Notes under the pieces: generated by a model
Databases searched by the model: none
Told to the model about the DNA's origin: nothing
What the model saw: the letters and a program-made list of their open reading frames with translations, nothing else
Origin: Mesorhizobium sp.
GTDB taxonomy: Bacteria > Pseudomonadota > Alphaproteobacteria > Rhizobiales > Rhizobiaceae
DNA: 64,000 nt
Direction of reading: 5' to 3'
Assembly: GCF_023954305.1 (NCBI RefSeq)
Contig: NZ_JAMLIG010000001.1
Span: 3,058,001-3,122,000, forward strand
In this document: positions 43,253 through 50,696 of the stretch, piece after piece
Position numbering within the stretch: position 1 is the stretch's first letter
Layout of the letters: each line of letters begins with the position of its first letter
Program-made: the position numbers and the translations under genes

Positions 43253-44386
43253 ATGGCCACCCAGCGCATCCTCGATTTCCTCGCCACCCGACGACCCGCC
43301 GGCCCCTGCCTGGTGGTCGACCTCGACGTCGTGGCCGACAATTTCCGCGCCTTCGAAAAGGCGCTGCCGGAGAGCAAGATCTACTACGCGGTGAAGGCAA
43401 ACCCCGCGCCGGAGATCCTGCGCCTGCTCGCCTCCATGGGCTCGTCCTTCGACACGGCGTCGGTCGCCGAGGTCGAGATGGCGATGGACGCCGGCGCGCC
43501 CGCTGAGCGCATCTCCTACGGCAACACGATCAAGAAGGAGCGCGACATCGCCCGCGCCTACGAGCTCGGCATCCGCCTGTTCGCGGTCGACTGCGTCGAG
43601 GAGGTCGAGAAGATCGCGCGCGTCGCGCCGCAGGCGAAGGTGTTCTGCCGCGTGCTGACCGACGGCGAGGGTGCGGAGTGGCCCTTGTCGCGCAAGTTCG
43701 GCTGCGTGCCGGAGATGGCGGTCGACGTGCTTCGGCATGCGAAGTCGCTCGGGCTCGACGCCTATGGCGTGTCGTTCCACGTCGGCTCGCAGCAGACGAA
43801 CCTCGACGCCTGGGACAAGGCGCTGGGCGACGCCAAGCGCGTGTTCTCGACGCTGGCCAACGAGGGCATCGTGCTCAAGATGGTCAACATGGGCGGCGGC
43901 TTCCCGACGCGCTACCTGAAGGACGTGCCGGCGGCGCAGGCCTACGGCCAGGCGATCTTCGAGGCGCTGTCGAAGCATTTCGGCAACCAGATCCCGGAGA
44001 CGATCATCGAGCCGGGCCGCGGCATGGTCGGCAATGCGGGCGTCATCAAGTCGGAGGTCGTGCTGATCTCGAAGAAGTCGGCCAACGACAACGTGCGTTG
44101 GGTCTATCTCGACATCGGCAAGTTCGGCGGGCTGGCCGAGACGATGGACGAGGCGATCCGCTACCCGATCTCGACCGTGCATGACGGCGACGAGACCGCA
44201 CCTTGCGTGCTCGCCGGCCCGACCTGCGATTCGGCCGACGTGATGTACGAGAAGACGCCCTATCCGATGCCGCTGTCGCTGACGATCGGCGACGAGGTGC
44301 TGATCGAGGGCACCGGCGCCTACACCACCACCTATTCGGCGGTGGCGTTCAACGGCTTCGAGCCGCTCAGGGCCTATGTGATCTGA
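43253..44386 (+). CDS. speF: Ornithine decarboxylase, PLP-dependent, group IV (alanine-racemase fold)
   Basis: Converts ornithine to putrescine, starting polyamine synthesis. The 377-residue product has the PLP lysine K48 in YYAVKANP, the phosphate-binding strands (ISYGNTIKKERDI, SFHVGSQQT, NMGGGFP, EPGRGMVG) and the dimer-active-site Cys in GPTCDSADV. I use the ATG at 43253 (MATQRILDFLATRRP), the start usual for rhizobial enzymes, with GGAGAG upstream. It is functionally linked to homospermidine synthase at 6462. Preceded by a structured leader. Confidence 0.95.
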   Translation: MATQRILDFLATRRPAGPCLVVDLDVVADNFRAFEKALPESKIYYAVKANPAPEILRLLASMGSSFDTASVAEVEMAMDAGAPAERISYGNTIKKERDIARAYELGIRLFAVDCVEEVEKIARVAPQAKVFCRVLTDGEGAEWPLSRKFGCVPEMAVDVLRHAKSLGLDAYGVSFHVGSQQTNLDAWDKALGDAKRVFSTLANEGIVLKMVNMGGGFPTRYLKDVPAAQAYGQAIFEALSKHFGNQIPETIIEPGRGMVGNAGVIKSEVVLISKKSANDNVRWVYLDIGKFGGLAETMDEAIRYPISTVHDGDETAPCVLAGPTCDSADVMYEKTPYPMPLSLTIGDEVLIEGTGAYTTTYSAVAFNGFEPLRAYVI

Positions 44387-44390
44387 TTGT

Positions 44391-44523
44391 CTCCCTCCCC
44401 CTCGAGGGGAGGGTGGACAAGCGCCGAAGGCGATTGGACGGGTGGGGTCGTTGCGGCCGTGCCCGTCGTCGACCGGCCCCACCCGGCTCGCTCCGCTCGC
44501 CACCCTCCCCTCAAAGGGGAGGG
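44391..44523. repeat. RIME-like intergenic palindrome
   Basis: Begins 4 bp after the decarboxylase stop. Outer stretches CTCCCTCCCC...GAGGGGAGGGTGG at the left and CCACCCTCCCCTC...GGGGAGGGAT at the right pair, and GGGTGGGGTCG (44440s) pairs with CGACCGGCCCCACCC (44470s-44480s). No ORF in it. Confidence 0.7.
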
Positions 44524-44585
44524 ATCACCACCCGCATGCAACTCTCGCTTTGGGGGTGCGTTGACGCACACCTGGAGATACTACC

Positions 44586-45269
44586 GTGAACGCAGTGCCT
44601 GCCCCCGCCTACGCCTTTTCCATCGTTTCCGAGACCGCCCGCGACATTGCCGCGCGCGAGGCGCTGCTCGACCGCGCCATGGGTCCGGGCCGCAAGCGCA
44701 AGTCGTCGGAGAAGATCCGCCGCGGGCGCCTGCCGGCACAGGGCCTGGCCTTCGTCGCGTGCGGCGAGGACGGGCGCGTGGTGGGAACGGTCAGGCTGTG
44801 GGATGTGGCGATGGAAACAGCCCCCTCATCCGGCGCTTCGCGCCACCTTCTCCCCGTGGGGGAGAAGGGGCTCGCGACGGATGCGCCCTCCTCTCCCCAT
44901 CGGGGAGAGGGTGGCTCGCGCAGCGAGCCGGGTGAGGGGGTGTCGTGGGGCCGCGCCCTGCTGCTCGGCCCGCTGGCGGTCGAACCGTCGCTGAAGTCGG
45001 CCGGCATCGGCTCGGCGCTGATGCGTCACGCGATCGAAGAGGCTGCCCGGCTCGGTCATGGCGCGATCCTGCTCGTCGGCGACGCGCCGTACTACGCCCG
45101 CTTCGGCTTCTCGGCGGAGAAGACCGACCGGCTGGCAATGCCCGGACCCTACGAGAAGCACCGGTTCCTGGCGCTGGAGCTGAAGGCCGGCGCGCTCGAC
45201 GGCGCACAGGGCGTGCTGAAGGCGGCGGGGCGGAAGGCCGAGACGGCGAAGGTGGCGTTGGCGGCGTAG
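44586..45269 (+). CDS. GNAT N-acetyltransferase with in-frame palindromic insertion
   Basis: GTG start with GGAG upstream, 227 residues. Residues 1-78 and 120-227 form an ordinary GNAT fold (LLDRAMGPGRKRKSSEKIRRG, then LLGPLAVEPSLKSAGIGSALM for acetyl-CoA). Between them, 40 residues are encoded by a 120-bp RIME-like element (44821-44940), which keeps the frame and introduces a Gly/Ser/Pro-rich loop. The gene follows ornithine decarboxylase by about 200 bp, but the role is unknown. Without the insert it would be 187 residues, typical for the family. Confidence 0.85.
   Translation: MNAVPAPAYAFSIVSETARDIAAREALLDRAMGPGRKRKSSEKIRRGRLPAQGLAFVACGEDGRVVGTVRLWDVAMETAPSSGASRHLLPVGEKGLATDAPSSPHRGEGGSRSEPGEGVSWGRALLLGPLAVEPSLKSAGIGSALMRHAIEEAARLGHGAILLVGDAPYYARFGFSAEKTDRLAMPGPYEKHRFLALELKAGALDGAQGVLKAAGRKAETAKVALAA
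44821..44940. repeat. RIME-like palindrome inserted inside a coding region
   Basis: Terminal CCCCCTCA (44821-44828) pairs with TGAGGGGG (44933-44940), with inner CTTCTCCCC/GGGGAGAAG and CTCTCCCC/GGGGAGAG hairpins. Exactly 120 bp, no stop codon in the used frame. The two free intergenic elements of the same type in the window (48690, 30991) share the CCCCCTC...GAGGGGG frame. Confidence 0.8.
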
Positions 45270-45305
45270 GTTTCGCTCTTCAGACATGGCGATCGTATAG
45301 GAACC

Positions 45306-45342
45306 ACCCCCACCCCTGACCCCTCCCCACAAGGGGGAGGGG
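45306..45342. repeat. Short RIME-like half element
   Basis: CACCCCCACCCCTGACCCC followed by TCCCC/GGGGA hairpin. The same sequence motif occurs as arms in the element at 55784-55918. Only half of the longer form is present. Confidence 0.55.
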
Positions 45343-45410
45343 AAGCCGGTAACGACCCGCGCCGATGGAATGACGCCGCTGTGATGGGAGCTTGACACAG
45401 ATCTGATGCA

Positions 45411-45440
45411 GGCATTTATATAACTGCTTATATAAATGCC
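45411..45440 (+). promoter_or_regulatory. 30-bp perfect palindrome upstream of the MarR-GNAT operon
   Basis: Arms GGCATTTATATAA (45411-45423) and TTATATAAATGCC (45428-45440) around CTGC: 13 bp of perfect symmetry, ending 13 bases before my preferred start codon. AT-rich within GC-rich DNA. Probable operator of the MarR family protein encoded next. Confidence 0.8.
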
Positions 45441-45453
45441 TATGGAGCTTCTG

Positions 45454-45933
45454 ATGGTCGAAGATGTGGTGCGGGCGCTGGGGTTTCTGTGCCTCGGCAC
45501 GCGGTTTCGCCGCATCGGCGAGCGGCTGCAGGCGGATACGCAGAAGATCATCGGCGCGTATGACGGGCCGGTGCAGCCGGCGCTGCATCCGCTGCTTGCC
45601 GCGCTCGACCGGCTCGGACCGCTCGGCATCGGCGAGATCTCCGAGGCGCTGGGGATCACTCAGCCCGGTGCGACGCGGTCGGTGTCGGAGCTCGCGAAGA
45701 TGGGGCTGGTCGCGGCGCAGGCGCCGCCCGACGACCAGCGCCGGCGCGTGATCACGCTGACCGAGGCCGGCCGCGCGGCGGTGGAGCAGGCCAAGGCGGC
45801 GATCTGGCCGCGCATCGAGGCGGCGGTGGCGGACCTCTGCCGCGACCTGCCGGACGGGCTCCTGGCGCAACTGGCCGCGATCGAGGACCGGCTCGCCGAG
45901 CGGCCGCTGGCGCGGCGGCCGGAGGAGGAATGA
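45454..45933 (+). CDS. MarR family transcriptional regulator
   Basis: Product of 159 residues from the ATG at 45454, which has GGAG seven bases upstream; ATGs at 45436 and 45442 are in frame but lie within or beside the palindrome. The winged helix-turn-helix runs LGIGEISEALGITQPGATRSVSELAKMGLVAAQAPPDDQRRRVITLTEAGR. It is followed, with overlap, by a GNAT gene. The preceding 30-bp palindrome is the likely operator. Confidence 0.9.
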   Translation: MVEDVVRALGFLCLGTRFRRIGERLQADTQKIIGAYDGPVQPALHPLLAALDRLGPLGIGEISEALGITQPGATRSVSELAKMGLVAAQAPPDDQRRRVITLTEAGRAAVEQAKAAIWPRIEAAVADLCRDLPDGLLAQLAAIEDRLAERPLARRPEEE

Positions 45934-45935
45934 CG

Positions 45936-46616
45936 ATGACGCATCTTCTCGACAGGCCGATCTGGACCTCGCTCCTGTCGCGCCATGCGGCGCTGGCCGA
46001 GGGCGGGCGGCTGGCCAAGCGCTACCCGGCCGACATGTCCGCCTTCGCGGCGGCCGGCGACGAGACGGCGGAGAGCATCGCGGCGCTCGGCGAGCTCGCG
46101 CAGCCGGGCGGGACGCTGCTGCTCGTGCAGAAAGAGACGCCGGTCCTGCCCGCCGGATACGCGGCGGAGGTTCGGGCAACACTCGTGCAAATGGTCGCGG
46201 GCGGCCCGGTCGCCTTCGCCGACGACGAGCGCATCCGCCCGCTCGGGCGCGCCGACGCGGCCGACATGCTGGAGCTTGCGACACTCACGAAGCCCGGGCC
46301 GTTCTCGCTGCGAGCGCAGGATTTCGGGCCGTTCTGGGGCATCCGAGAGAACGGCCGGCTGATCGCGATGGCCGGCCAGCGGATGGGGCAGGACGGGTTT
46401 CGCGAACTGAGCGGCGTCTGCACGCATCCGGACGCGCAGGGGCAGGGGCTCGGGCGGCTGATGTCGCTCCACGGCGCGCGGCAAATCCAGGAGGCGGGCG
46501 ACACCGCCTACCTGCACGCCTACGCGACCAATGCCACGGCGATCAGGCTCTACGAGAGCATCGGGTTCCGGCTGCGCGAAACGATGAACATGGCGGTCAT
46601 GCGCAACGTCGAATGA
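45936..46616 (+). CDS. GNAT family N-acetyltransferase
   Basis: Product of 226 residues from the ATG at 45936 (GGAGG seven bases upstream; an earlier ATG at 45930 overlaps that site). The acetyl-CoA motif is GVCTHPDAQGQGLGRLMSLHGARQIQ, followed by AYATNATAIRLYESIGFRLRETMNM. Its first 90 residues form an additional N-terminal part found in FR47-like proteins. In one operon with the MarR gene, which may use the same small molecule as signal. Confidence 0.9.
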   Translation: MTHLLDRPIWTSLLSRHAALAEGGRLAKRYPADMSAFAAAGDETAESIAALGELAQPGGTLLLVQKETPVLPAGYAAEVRATLVQMVAGGPVAFADDERIRPLGRADAADMLELATLTKPGPFSLRAQDFGPFWGIRENGRLIAMAGQRMGQDGFRELSGVCTHPDAQGQGLGRLMSLHGARQIQEAGDTAYLHAYATNATAIRLYESIGFRLRETMNMAVMRNVE

Positions 46617-46623
46617 GGATTCC

Positions 46624-46638
46624 GCAATCACCGATTGC
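46624..46638 (+). promoter_or_regulatory. Short palindrome before the RelE-type toxin gene
   Basis: GCAATC (46624-46629) and GATTGC (46633-46638) around ACC, just after the GNAT stop and about 48 bp before the toxin start. Could be the operator of the toxin-antitoxin operon. Confidence 0.4.
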
Positions 46639-46686
46639 AATAGGGCAAGCCGCGTGCTTCACCTGTAGCAGGGTGGGCCTGCTCAG

Positions 46687-46983
46687 ATGTTTGAAGTGCG
46701 GCGGACCGAAACGTTCAAGCGCTGGCTCGGCGCGCTGCGCGACGAAACGGCGCGTTTGCGGATCGAGGCCAGGATTTATCGACTGTCCAAAGGAAATGCC
46801 GGAGACGTCAAGGCTGTCGGCGAGGGCGTCTTCGAACTCAGGGTGGACCACGGTCCCGGCTACCGGGTCTATTTCATGCGACAGGCATTTTTCGTGGTGC
46901 TATTGTTAATTGGTGGCGACAAGAGCACGCAACGGAAAGATATTGCTGCCGCGATCGCCATGGCCAAGGAGCGCCGCCGATGA
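46687..46983 (+). CDS. RelE/HigB-like toxin (type II TA)
   Basis: Product of 98 residues: FEVRRTETFKRWLGALRDETARLRIEARIYRLSKGNAGDVKAVGEGVFELRVDHGPGYRVYFMR, then a hydrophobic strand and GGDKSTQRKDIAAAIAMAKE. This is the addiction-module killer family of ribosome-dependent RelE-like endoribonucleases. It overlaps the antitoxin gene downstream by 4 bp, the toxin-first order of HigBA-type modules. Confidence 0.9.
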   Translation: MFEVRRTETFKRWLGALRDETARLRIEARIYRLSKGNAGDVKAVGEGVFELRVDHGPGYRVYFMRQAFFVVLLLIGGDKSTQRKDIAAAIAMAKERRR

Positions 46984-47285
46984 CGGTCAAGACCACGCGC
47001 TGGGATGTGACTGAGAGTCTGGACACCGACGAGCGTATCGCCGGCTTCATCAAGGTCGCCCTGGAGGATGGCGGGGACGACCCGTGGATGGCCGCATCCC
47101 TTCTCGACGACATGGCGCGCGCCATTGGCATGAACGAAATCGCAAGGCGGACCGGTATCGCCCGCGAGTTGCTCTATCAAGCGCTCGATTCGCAGAACGA
47201 TCACAAGAAGCCGACCGTCAGCGATATATTGGCGCGTGTCAGCGATAAGCTTGGCGCGAGAGTGAAGCACGAGGCGGCCGAATAG
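46980..47285 (+). CDS. HigA-like antitoxin with helix-turn-helix
   Basis: Product of 101 residues. It has the DNA-binding addiction-module antidote layout: WDVTESLDTDERIAGFIKVALEDGGDDPWMAASLLDDMARAIGMNEIARRTGIARELLYQAL, with the HTH at about residues 50-75. The start ATG overlaps the toxin stop. The module looks complete, and it is the third toxin-antitoxin locus of the window. Confidence 0.88.
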   Translation: MTVKTTRWDVTESLDTDERIAGFIKVALEDGGDDPWMAASLLDDMARAIGMNEIARRTGIARELLYQALDSQNDHKKPTVSDILARVSDKLGARVKHEAAE

Positions 47286-47306
47286 CCGCCTCGCGCACTT
47301 CCGTCC

Positions 47307-47588
47307 TCACACGATCTGGCTGAGCGCCATGGCGACCGACATGTCGCCGGCGACCTTGATCTTGCCGGTCATGAAGGCGGCGGTGGGGTTCAGTTCGCCG
47401 GCGATCAAATCCTTGAAGTCGTCCATGGAGATGGTGATCGTGCAGTCGGCGGGGGCGTCGGTGGTCGAGACGCTGGTGCCGTCGATGACGATCACGCCCT
47501 CGCCCTTCAGGTCGAACTTGACCGAACGGTCGAAGCCGCTGGCGGCAACCTTGTCCTTCATCTTCGCGGCGATGTCTTCAACGCTCAT
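47307..47588 (-). CDS. SCP2 sterol-binding domain protein
   Basis: Product of 93 residues from the ATG at 47588, with GAGGAGG upstream. The single SCP2-like domain reads SVEDIAAKMKDKVAASGFDRSVKFDLKGEGVIVIDGTSVSTTDAPADCTITISMDDFKDLIAGELNPTAAFMTGKIKVAGDMSVAM. This fold binds lipids or fatty acyl-CoA. It diverges from the SDR operon and lies next to the LiuR-like box, so it may belong to the same acyl-CoA metabolism. Confidence 0.9.
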   Translation of the reverse strand: MSVEDIAAKMKDKVAASGFDRSVKFDLKGEGVIVIDGTSVSTTDAPADCTITISMDDFKDLIAGELNPTAAFMTGKIKVAGDMSVAMALSQIV

Positions 47589-47678
47589 GGCGTCCTCCTC
47601 GGTTCGCATGGCGCGCCGGCCTGCGGTTGGTTGATGTTCGGCCCGTTCGCTCGGGGGCTGTCAGTGCATACCAGTCGT

Positions 47679-47694
47679 TTGACGTTTACGTCAA
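47679..47694 (+). promoter_or_regulatory. LiuR-like operator TTGACGTTTACGTCAA
   Basis: Perfect 7-bp arms TTGACGT and ACGTCAA around TT, 38 bp upstream of the first gene of the acyl-CoA operon and 91 bp from the SCP2 gene. This matches the consensus of LiuR, a MerR-family regulator of branched-chain amino acid and related acyl-CoA breakdown in proteobacteria. The first half can double as a -35 element. Confidence 0.65.
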
Positions 47695-47731
47695 CGTAGT
47701 CTAGCGTTTCGGCCACCTCGGGAGGAGGCCA

Positions 47732-48604
47732 ATGGGATATCGCAGCATACTGCGACAGGACTGTTTCAGCGGACAGACAATCGTGGTGACGGGCGGCGGA
47801 TCGGGCATCGGCCGCTGCGTCGCGCACGAGCTGGCGAGCCTCGGCGCGCATGTCGTCATCACCGGGCGCAAGCAGGACAAGCTCGACCGCGTGGTGGCTG
47901 AGATCGCCGAGGACGGCGGCTCGGCGGAGGCGCGCGCGTTCGACATCCGCGACGAGGAGGCGGTGAAGGCGGCGGTCGAATCGATCGTCTCGGCGCGGGG
48001 ACGCATCGACGGGCTGGTCAACAATGCCGGCGGGCAGTTTCCCGCGCCGATGGAGACGATCTCCAAGAAGGGCTTCGACGCGGTCGTCGCCAACAACCTG
48101 ACCGGCGGCTTCCTGGTGATGCGCGAGGTGTTTTCGCAGTCGATGCGGGCGCATGGCGGCGCCATCGTCAACATGGCCGCCGACATGTGGCGCGGCATGC
48201 CGGGCATGGCGCATTCGGGCGCGGCACGCGCCGGCATGGTCAATCTGACGAAGACGGCGGCCTACGAATGGGGGCCGGCCGGCGTGCGGGTCAACTGCGT
48301 GGCGCCTGGCTGGGTCGCCTCGTCGGGCATGGACACCTATGACGGGATGACCAAGGCGCTGATCCCGACGCTGAAGAAGCACGTGCCGCTGGGACGCATC
48401 GGGGTCGAGGCGGAAGTCTCGTCGGTGATCTGCTTCCTCTTGTCGCCGGCCGCGTCCTTTATCGCCGGCGTCACGGTTCCGATCGATGGCGGCGCGCCGC
48501 TCGGGTCGGCGCTGTTTCCCACGGCCAAGGGCAGGGGCACGGAGCCTTTCGACGGGTTCCACCGGGCGGTCGTGCCCGAGGTGCTGAGGGGCGGGGAGGG
48601 GTGA
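47732..48604 (+). CDS. SDR family oxidoreductase, trans-2-enoyl-CoA reductase (PECR)-like
   Basis: Product of 290 residues, first gene of the operon. It has the cofactor motif TGGGSGIG and LVNNAGG, but in place of the catalytic YxxxK it reads MAHSGAARAGMVNLTKT, as in peroxisomal trans-2-enoyl-CoA reductases. These reduce or oxidise acyl-CoA thioesters. GGAGGAGG lies before the ATG. A LiuR-like box lies 38 bp upstream of the gene. Confidence 0.88.
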   Translation: MGYRSILRQDCFSGQTIVVTGGGSGIGRCVAHELASLGAHVVITGRKQDKLDRVVAEIAEDGGSAEARAFDIRDEEAVKAAVESIVSARGRIDGLVNNAGGQFPAPMETISKKGFDAVVANNLTGGFLVMREVFSQSMRAHGGAIVNMAADMWRGMPGMAHSGAARAGMVNLTKTAAYEWGPAGVRVNCVAPGWVASSGMDTYDGMTKALIPTLKKHVPLGRIGVEAEVSSVICFLLSPAASFIAGVTVPIDGGAPLGSALFPTAKGRGTEPFDGFHRAVVPEVLRGGEG

Positions 48605-48689
48605 TGGAACCTGTAGCACAAACGTCCCGCCCGACGCCTTCGGTCCCAGATCGGCGAGCAGCGTGCATCCCGCGCGTGGCGCGCGGCGG

Positions 48690-48817
48690 CCCCCTCACCC
48701 CGCCTCCGCTTCGCTCGGCGGACCTCTCCCCGAGGGGAGAGGAGGTGGCGGACGTCGGCGCATCTCCCCTTCTCCCCTCGGGGAGAAGGTGGCCGCGAAG
48801 CGGCCGGATGAGGGGGG
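48690..48817. repeat. RIME-like intergenic palindrome in the operon
   Basis: CCCCCTCA at 48690 pairs with TGAGGGGG near 48817, with inner CCTCTCCCC/GGGGAGAGG (48722-48742) and CTTCTCCCC/GGGGAGAAG (48769-48788) hairpins. It sits between the SDR and carboxyltransferase genes. Confidence 0.75.
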
Positions 48818-48902
48818 AACCCGTGAGTTGCGACAAGGGTCGGTCGCGGACGGGTGGGGTGCGGCACTGGCGGCTGCGGCTTGCGCCGGGGGAGCTCGAC
48901 TG

Positions 48903-50513
48903 ATGCCGGTCCTCGCATCCGCTATCGATCCGCGCTCGCCCGCCTTCAAGGCCAATGCCGAGGCGATGGCGGGCAAGCTCGCCAAGGTGCGCGAGCTGGA
49001 GGAGCGGGTGCAGCAGAATTCGGCTGCGCGGCGCGAGACCTTCGAGAAGCGCGGGCAGATTCTTCCGCGCGAACGCGTCGAGAGGTTGCTCGACCGCGGC
49101 GCGCCGTTTCTCGAGATCTCGTCTCTCGCCGGCTACCGCATGCATGACGACGACGGCGGCAAGAACATCATGGGCGGCGGCTCGATCGCCGGCATCGGCG
49201 TCGTGTCGGGCAAGCGCGTGATGATCACGGCCAACGACAGCGGCATCAAGGGCGGGACGATCCCGCCGATGGGACTGAGGAAGGCGCTGCGACTGCAGGA
49301 GATCGCGCTGGAGAACAGGCTGCCGATCGTCTCGCTGGTCGAGAGCGGCGGGGCGAACCTGCTCTACCAGGCGGAGATGTTCGTCGAAGGCGGCCGCTCC
49401 TTCGCCAACCAGGCGCGGCTGTCGGCCGCCGGCATTCCGCAGATCGCCATCGTGCACGGCTCGTCGACGGCGGGCGGGGCCTACCTGCCCGGCCTGTCGG
49501 ACTATGTCGTGCTGGTGAAGGGACGGTCCAAGATCTTCCTCGCCGGCCCGCCGCTGGTGAAGGCGGCGATCGGCGAGGACGCCAGCGACGAGGAGCTCGG
49601 CGGCGCCGACCTGCACGGCCGCGTCACCGGGCTCGGCGAATATGTCGCCGACGACGATGTGCAGGCGCTGGCGTTCGGCCGGCAGATCCTGCGCAACCTG
49701 AACTGGGATGAGGTCGCGGCTTCGCCGGGATCGAATGCTCCGCTGTTCGATGCGGACGAATTGCTGGGCATCGTGCCGGCTGACGACAAGGTTCCGTTCG
49801 ACATGCGCGAGGTGATCGCGCGGATCGTCGACGGCTCGGACTTCCTCGAATTCAAGGCGGCCTACGGGTCCGAGACGGTGTGCGGCCACGCCGCCGTCGA
49901 CGGACACCGGATCGGGATCATCGGCAATAACGGGCCGATCATGCCTGACGGCTCGACCAAGGCGGCGCAGTTCATCCAGCTCTGCGACCAGTCGGGCACG
50001 CCGCTGGTCTTCCTGCAGAACACGACCGGCTACATGGTGGGCAAACAGGCAGAAGCCGACGGAGCGATCAAGCACGGGTCGAAGATGATCCAGGCGGTGG
50101 CGAACGCGCGGGTGGCGAAGTTCACCTTCGTCATCGGCGGGTCGTACGGCGCGGGCAATTACGGCATGTGCGGCCGGGGCTTCTCGCCGCGCTTCATCTT
50201 CTCCTGGCCGTCGGCGCGCACCGCGGTGATGGGCGGCGAGCAGGCGGCGCGGGTGATGGAGATCGTGGCACGCGGCAAGGCCGCTCGCGAGGGAGGCGCC
50301 GTCGACGAGGACGCGCTCGCCAGGCAGAGCGCGATGATCCGCGGCGGCGTCGAGGCGCAGTCGGACGCGCTGTTTGCGACGGCACGGCTGTGGGACGACG
50401 GCATCATCGACCCGCGCGATACGCGGGCCGTGCTGGCGCTGTGCCTGGCGGTGGCGGCGGAAGGGGAGAGACGGGAGTTGCGGGCGAACACGTTCGGCGT
50501 GGCGAGGATGTAG
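48903..50513 (+). CDS. Biotin-dependent acyl-CoA carboxylase, carboxyltransferase (beta) subunit
   Basis: Product of 536 residues of the crotonase-like carboxyltransferase family. The N-half has NDSGIKGGTIPPMGLRKALR and ESGGANLLYQAEMFVEGG, then HGSSTAGGAYLPGLSDYVVLVKGRSKIFLAGPPLVKAAIGE; the C-half has FLQNTTGYMVGKQAEADGAIKHGSKMI and GGSYGAGNYGMCGRGFSPRFIFSWP. Length and motifs fit methylcrotonyl-CoA or geranyl-CoA carboxylase beta subunits. The cognate alpha subunit is at 52911. The ATG at 48903 follows GGGGGAG. Confidence 0.93.
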   Translation: MPVLASAIDPRSPAFKANAEAMAGKLAKVRELEERVQQNSAARRETFEKRGQILPRERVERLLDRGAPFLEISSLAGYRMHDDDGGKNIMGGGSIAGIGVVSGKRVMITANDSGIKGGTIPPMGLRKALRLQEIALENRLPIVSLVESGGANLLYQAEMFVEGGRSFANQARLSAAGIPQIAIVHGSSTAGGAYLPGLSDYVVLVKGRSKIFLAGPPLVKAAIGEDASDEELGGADLHGRVTGLGEYVADDDVQALAFGRQILRNLNWDEVAASPGSNAPLFDADELLGIVPADDKVPFDMREVIARIVDGSDFLEFKAAYGSETVCGHAAVDGHRIGIIGNNGPIMPDGSTKAAQFIQLCDQSGTPLVFLQNTTGYMVGKQAEADGAIKHGSKMIQAVANARVAKFTFVIGGSYGAGNYGMCGRGFSPRFIFSWPSARTAVMGGEQAARVMEIVARGKAAREGGAVDEDALARQSAMIRGGVEAQSDALFATARLWDDGIIDPRDTRAVLALCLAVAAEGERRELRANTFGVARM

Positions 50514-50535
50514 AGACGACGAAACTAGTGAAGCA

Positions 50536-50674
50536 CCCCCTCACCGTCACGCTTCGCGTGCCACCTCTCCCCCTGCCCGGGGGGAGAGGAGACGCCAATC
50601 GCGGAAGCTGCCACTCCTCGCCCCCATGAAATGGGGGAGAGGTGGATCGGGCGAAGCCCGAGACGGTGAGGGGG
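50536..50674. repeat. RIME-like palindrome between carboxyltransferase and dehydrogenase
   Basis: CCCCCTCACCGTC at 50536 pairs with GACGGTGAGGGG at 50663-50674. The first 60 bp are nearly identical to the start of the element at 52688. Confidence 0.8.
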
Positions 50675-50696
50675 AAAGATCGTAGGGAGAGACCAC

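Noticed and set aside
48471..50075. Minus-strand open frame opposite the carboxyltransferase
   Set aside because: Antisense shadow of a gene with complete family motifs, no ribosome binding site.
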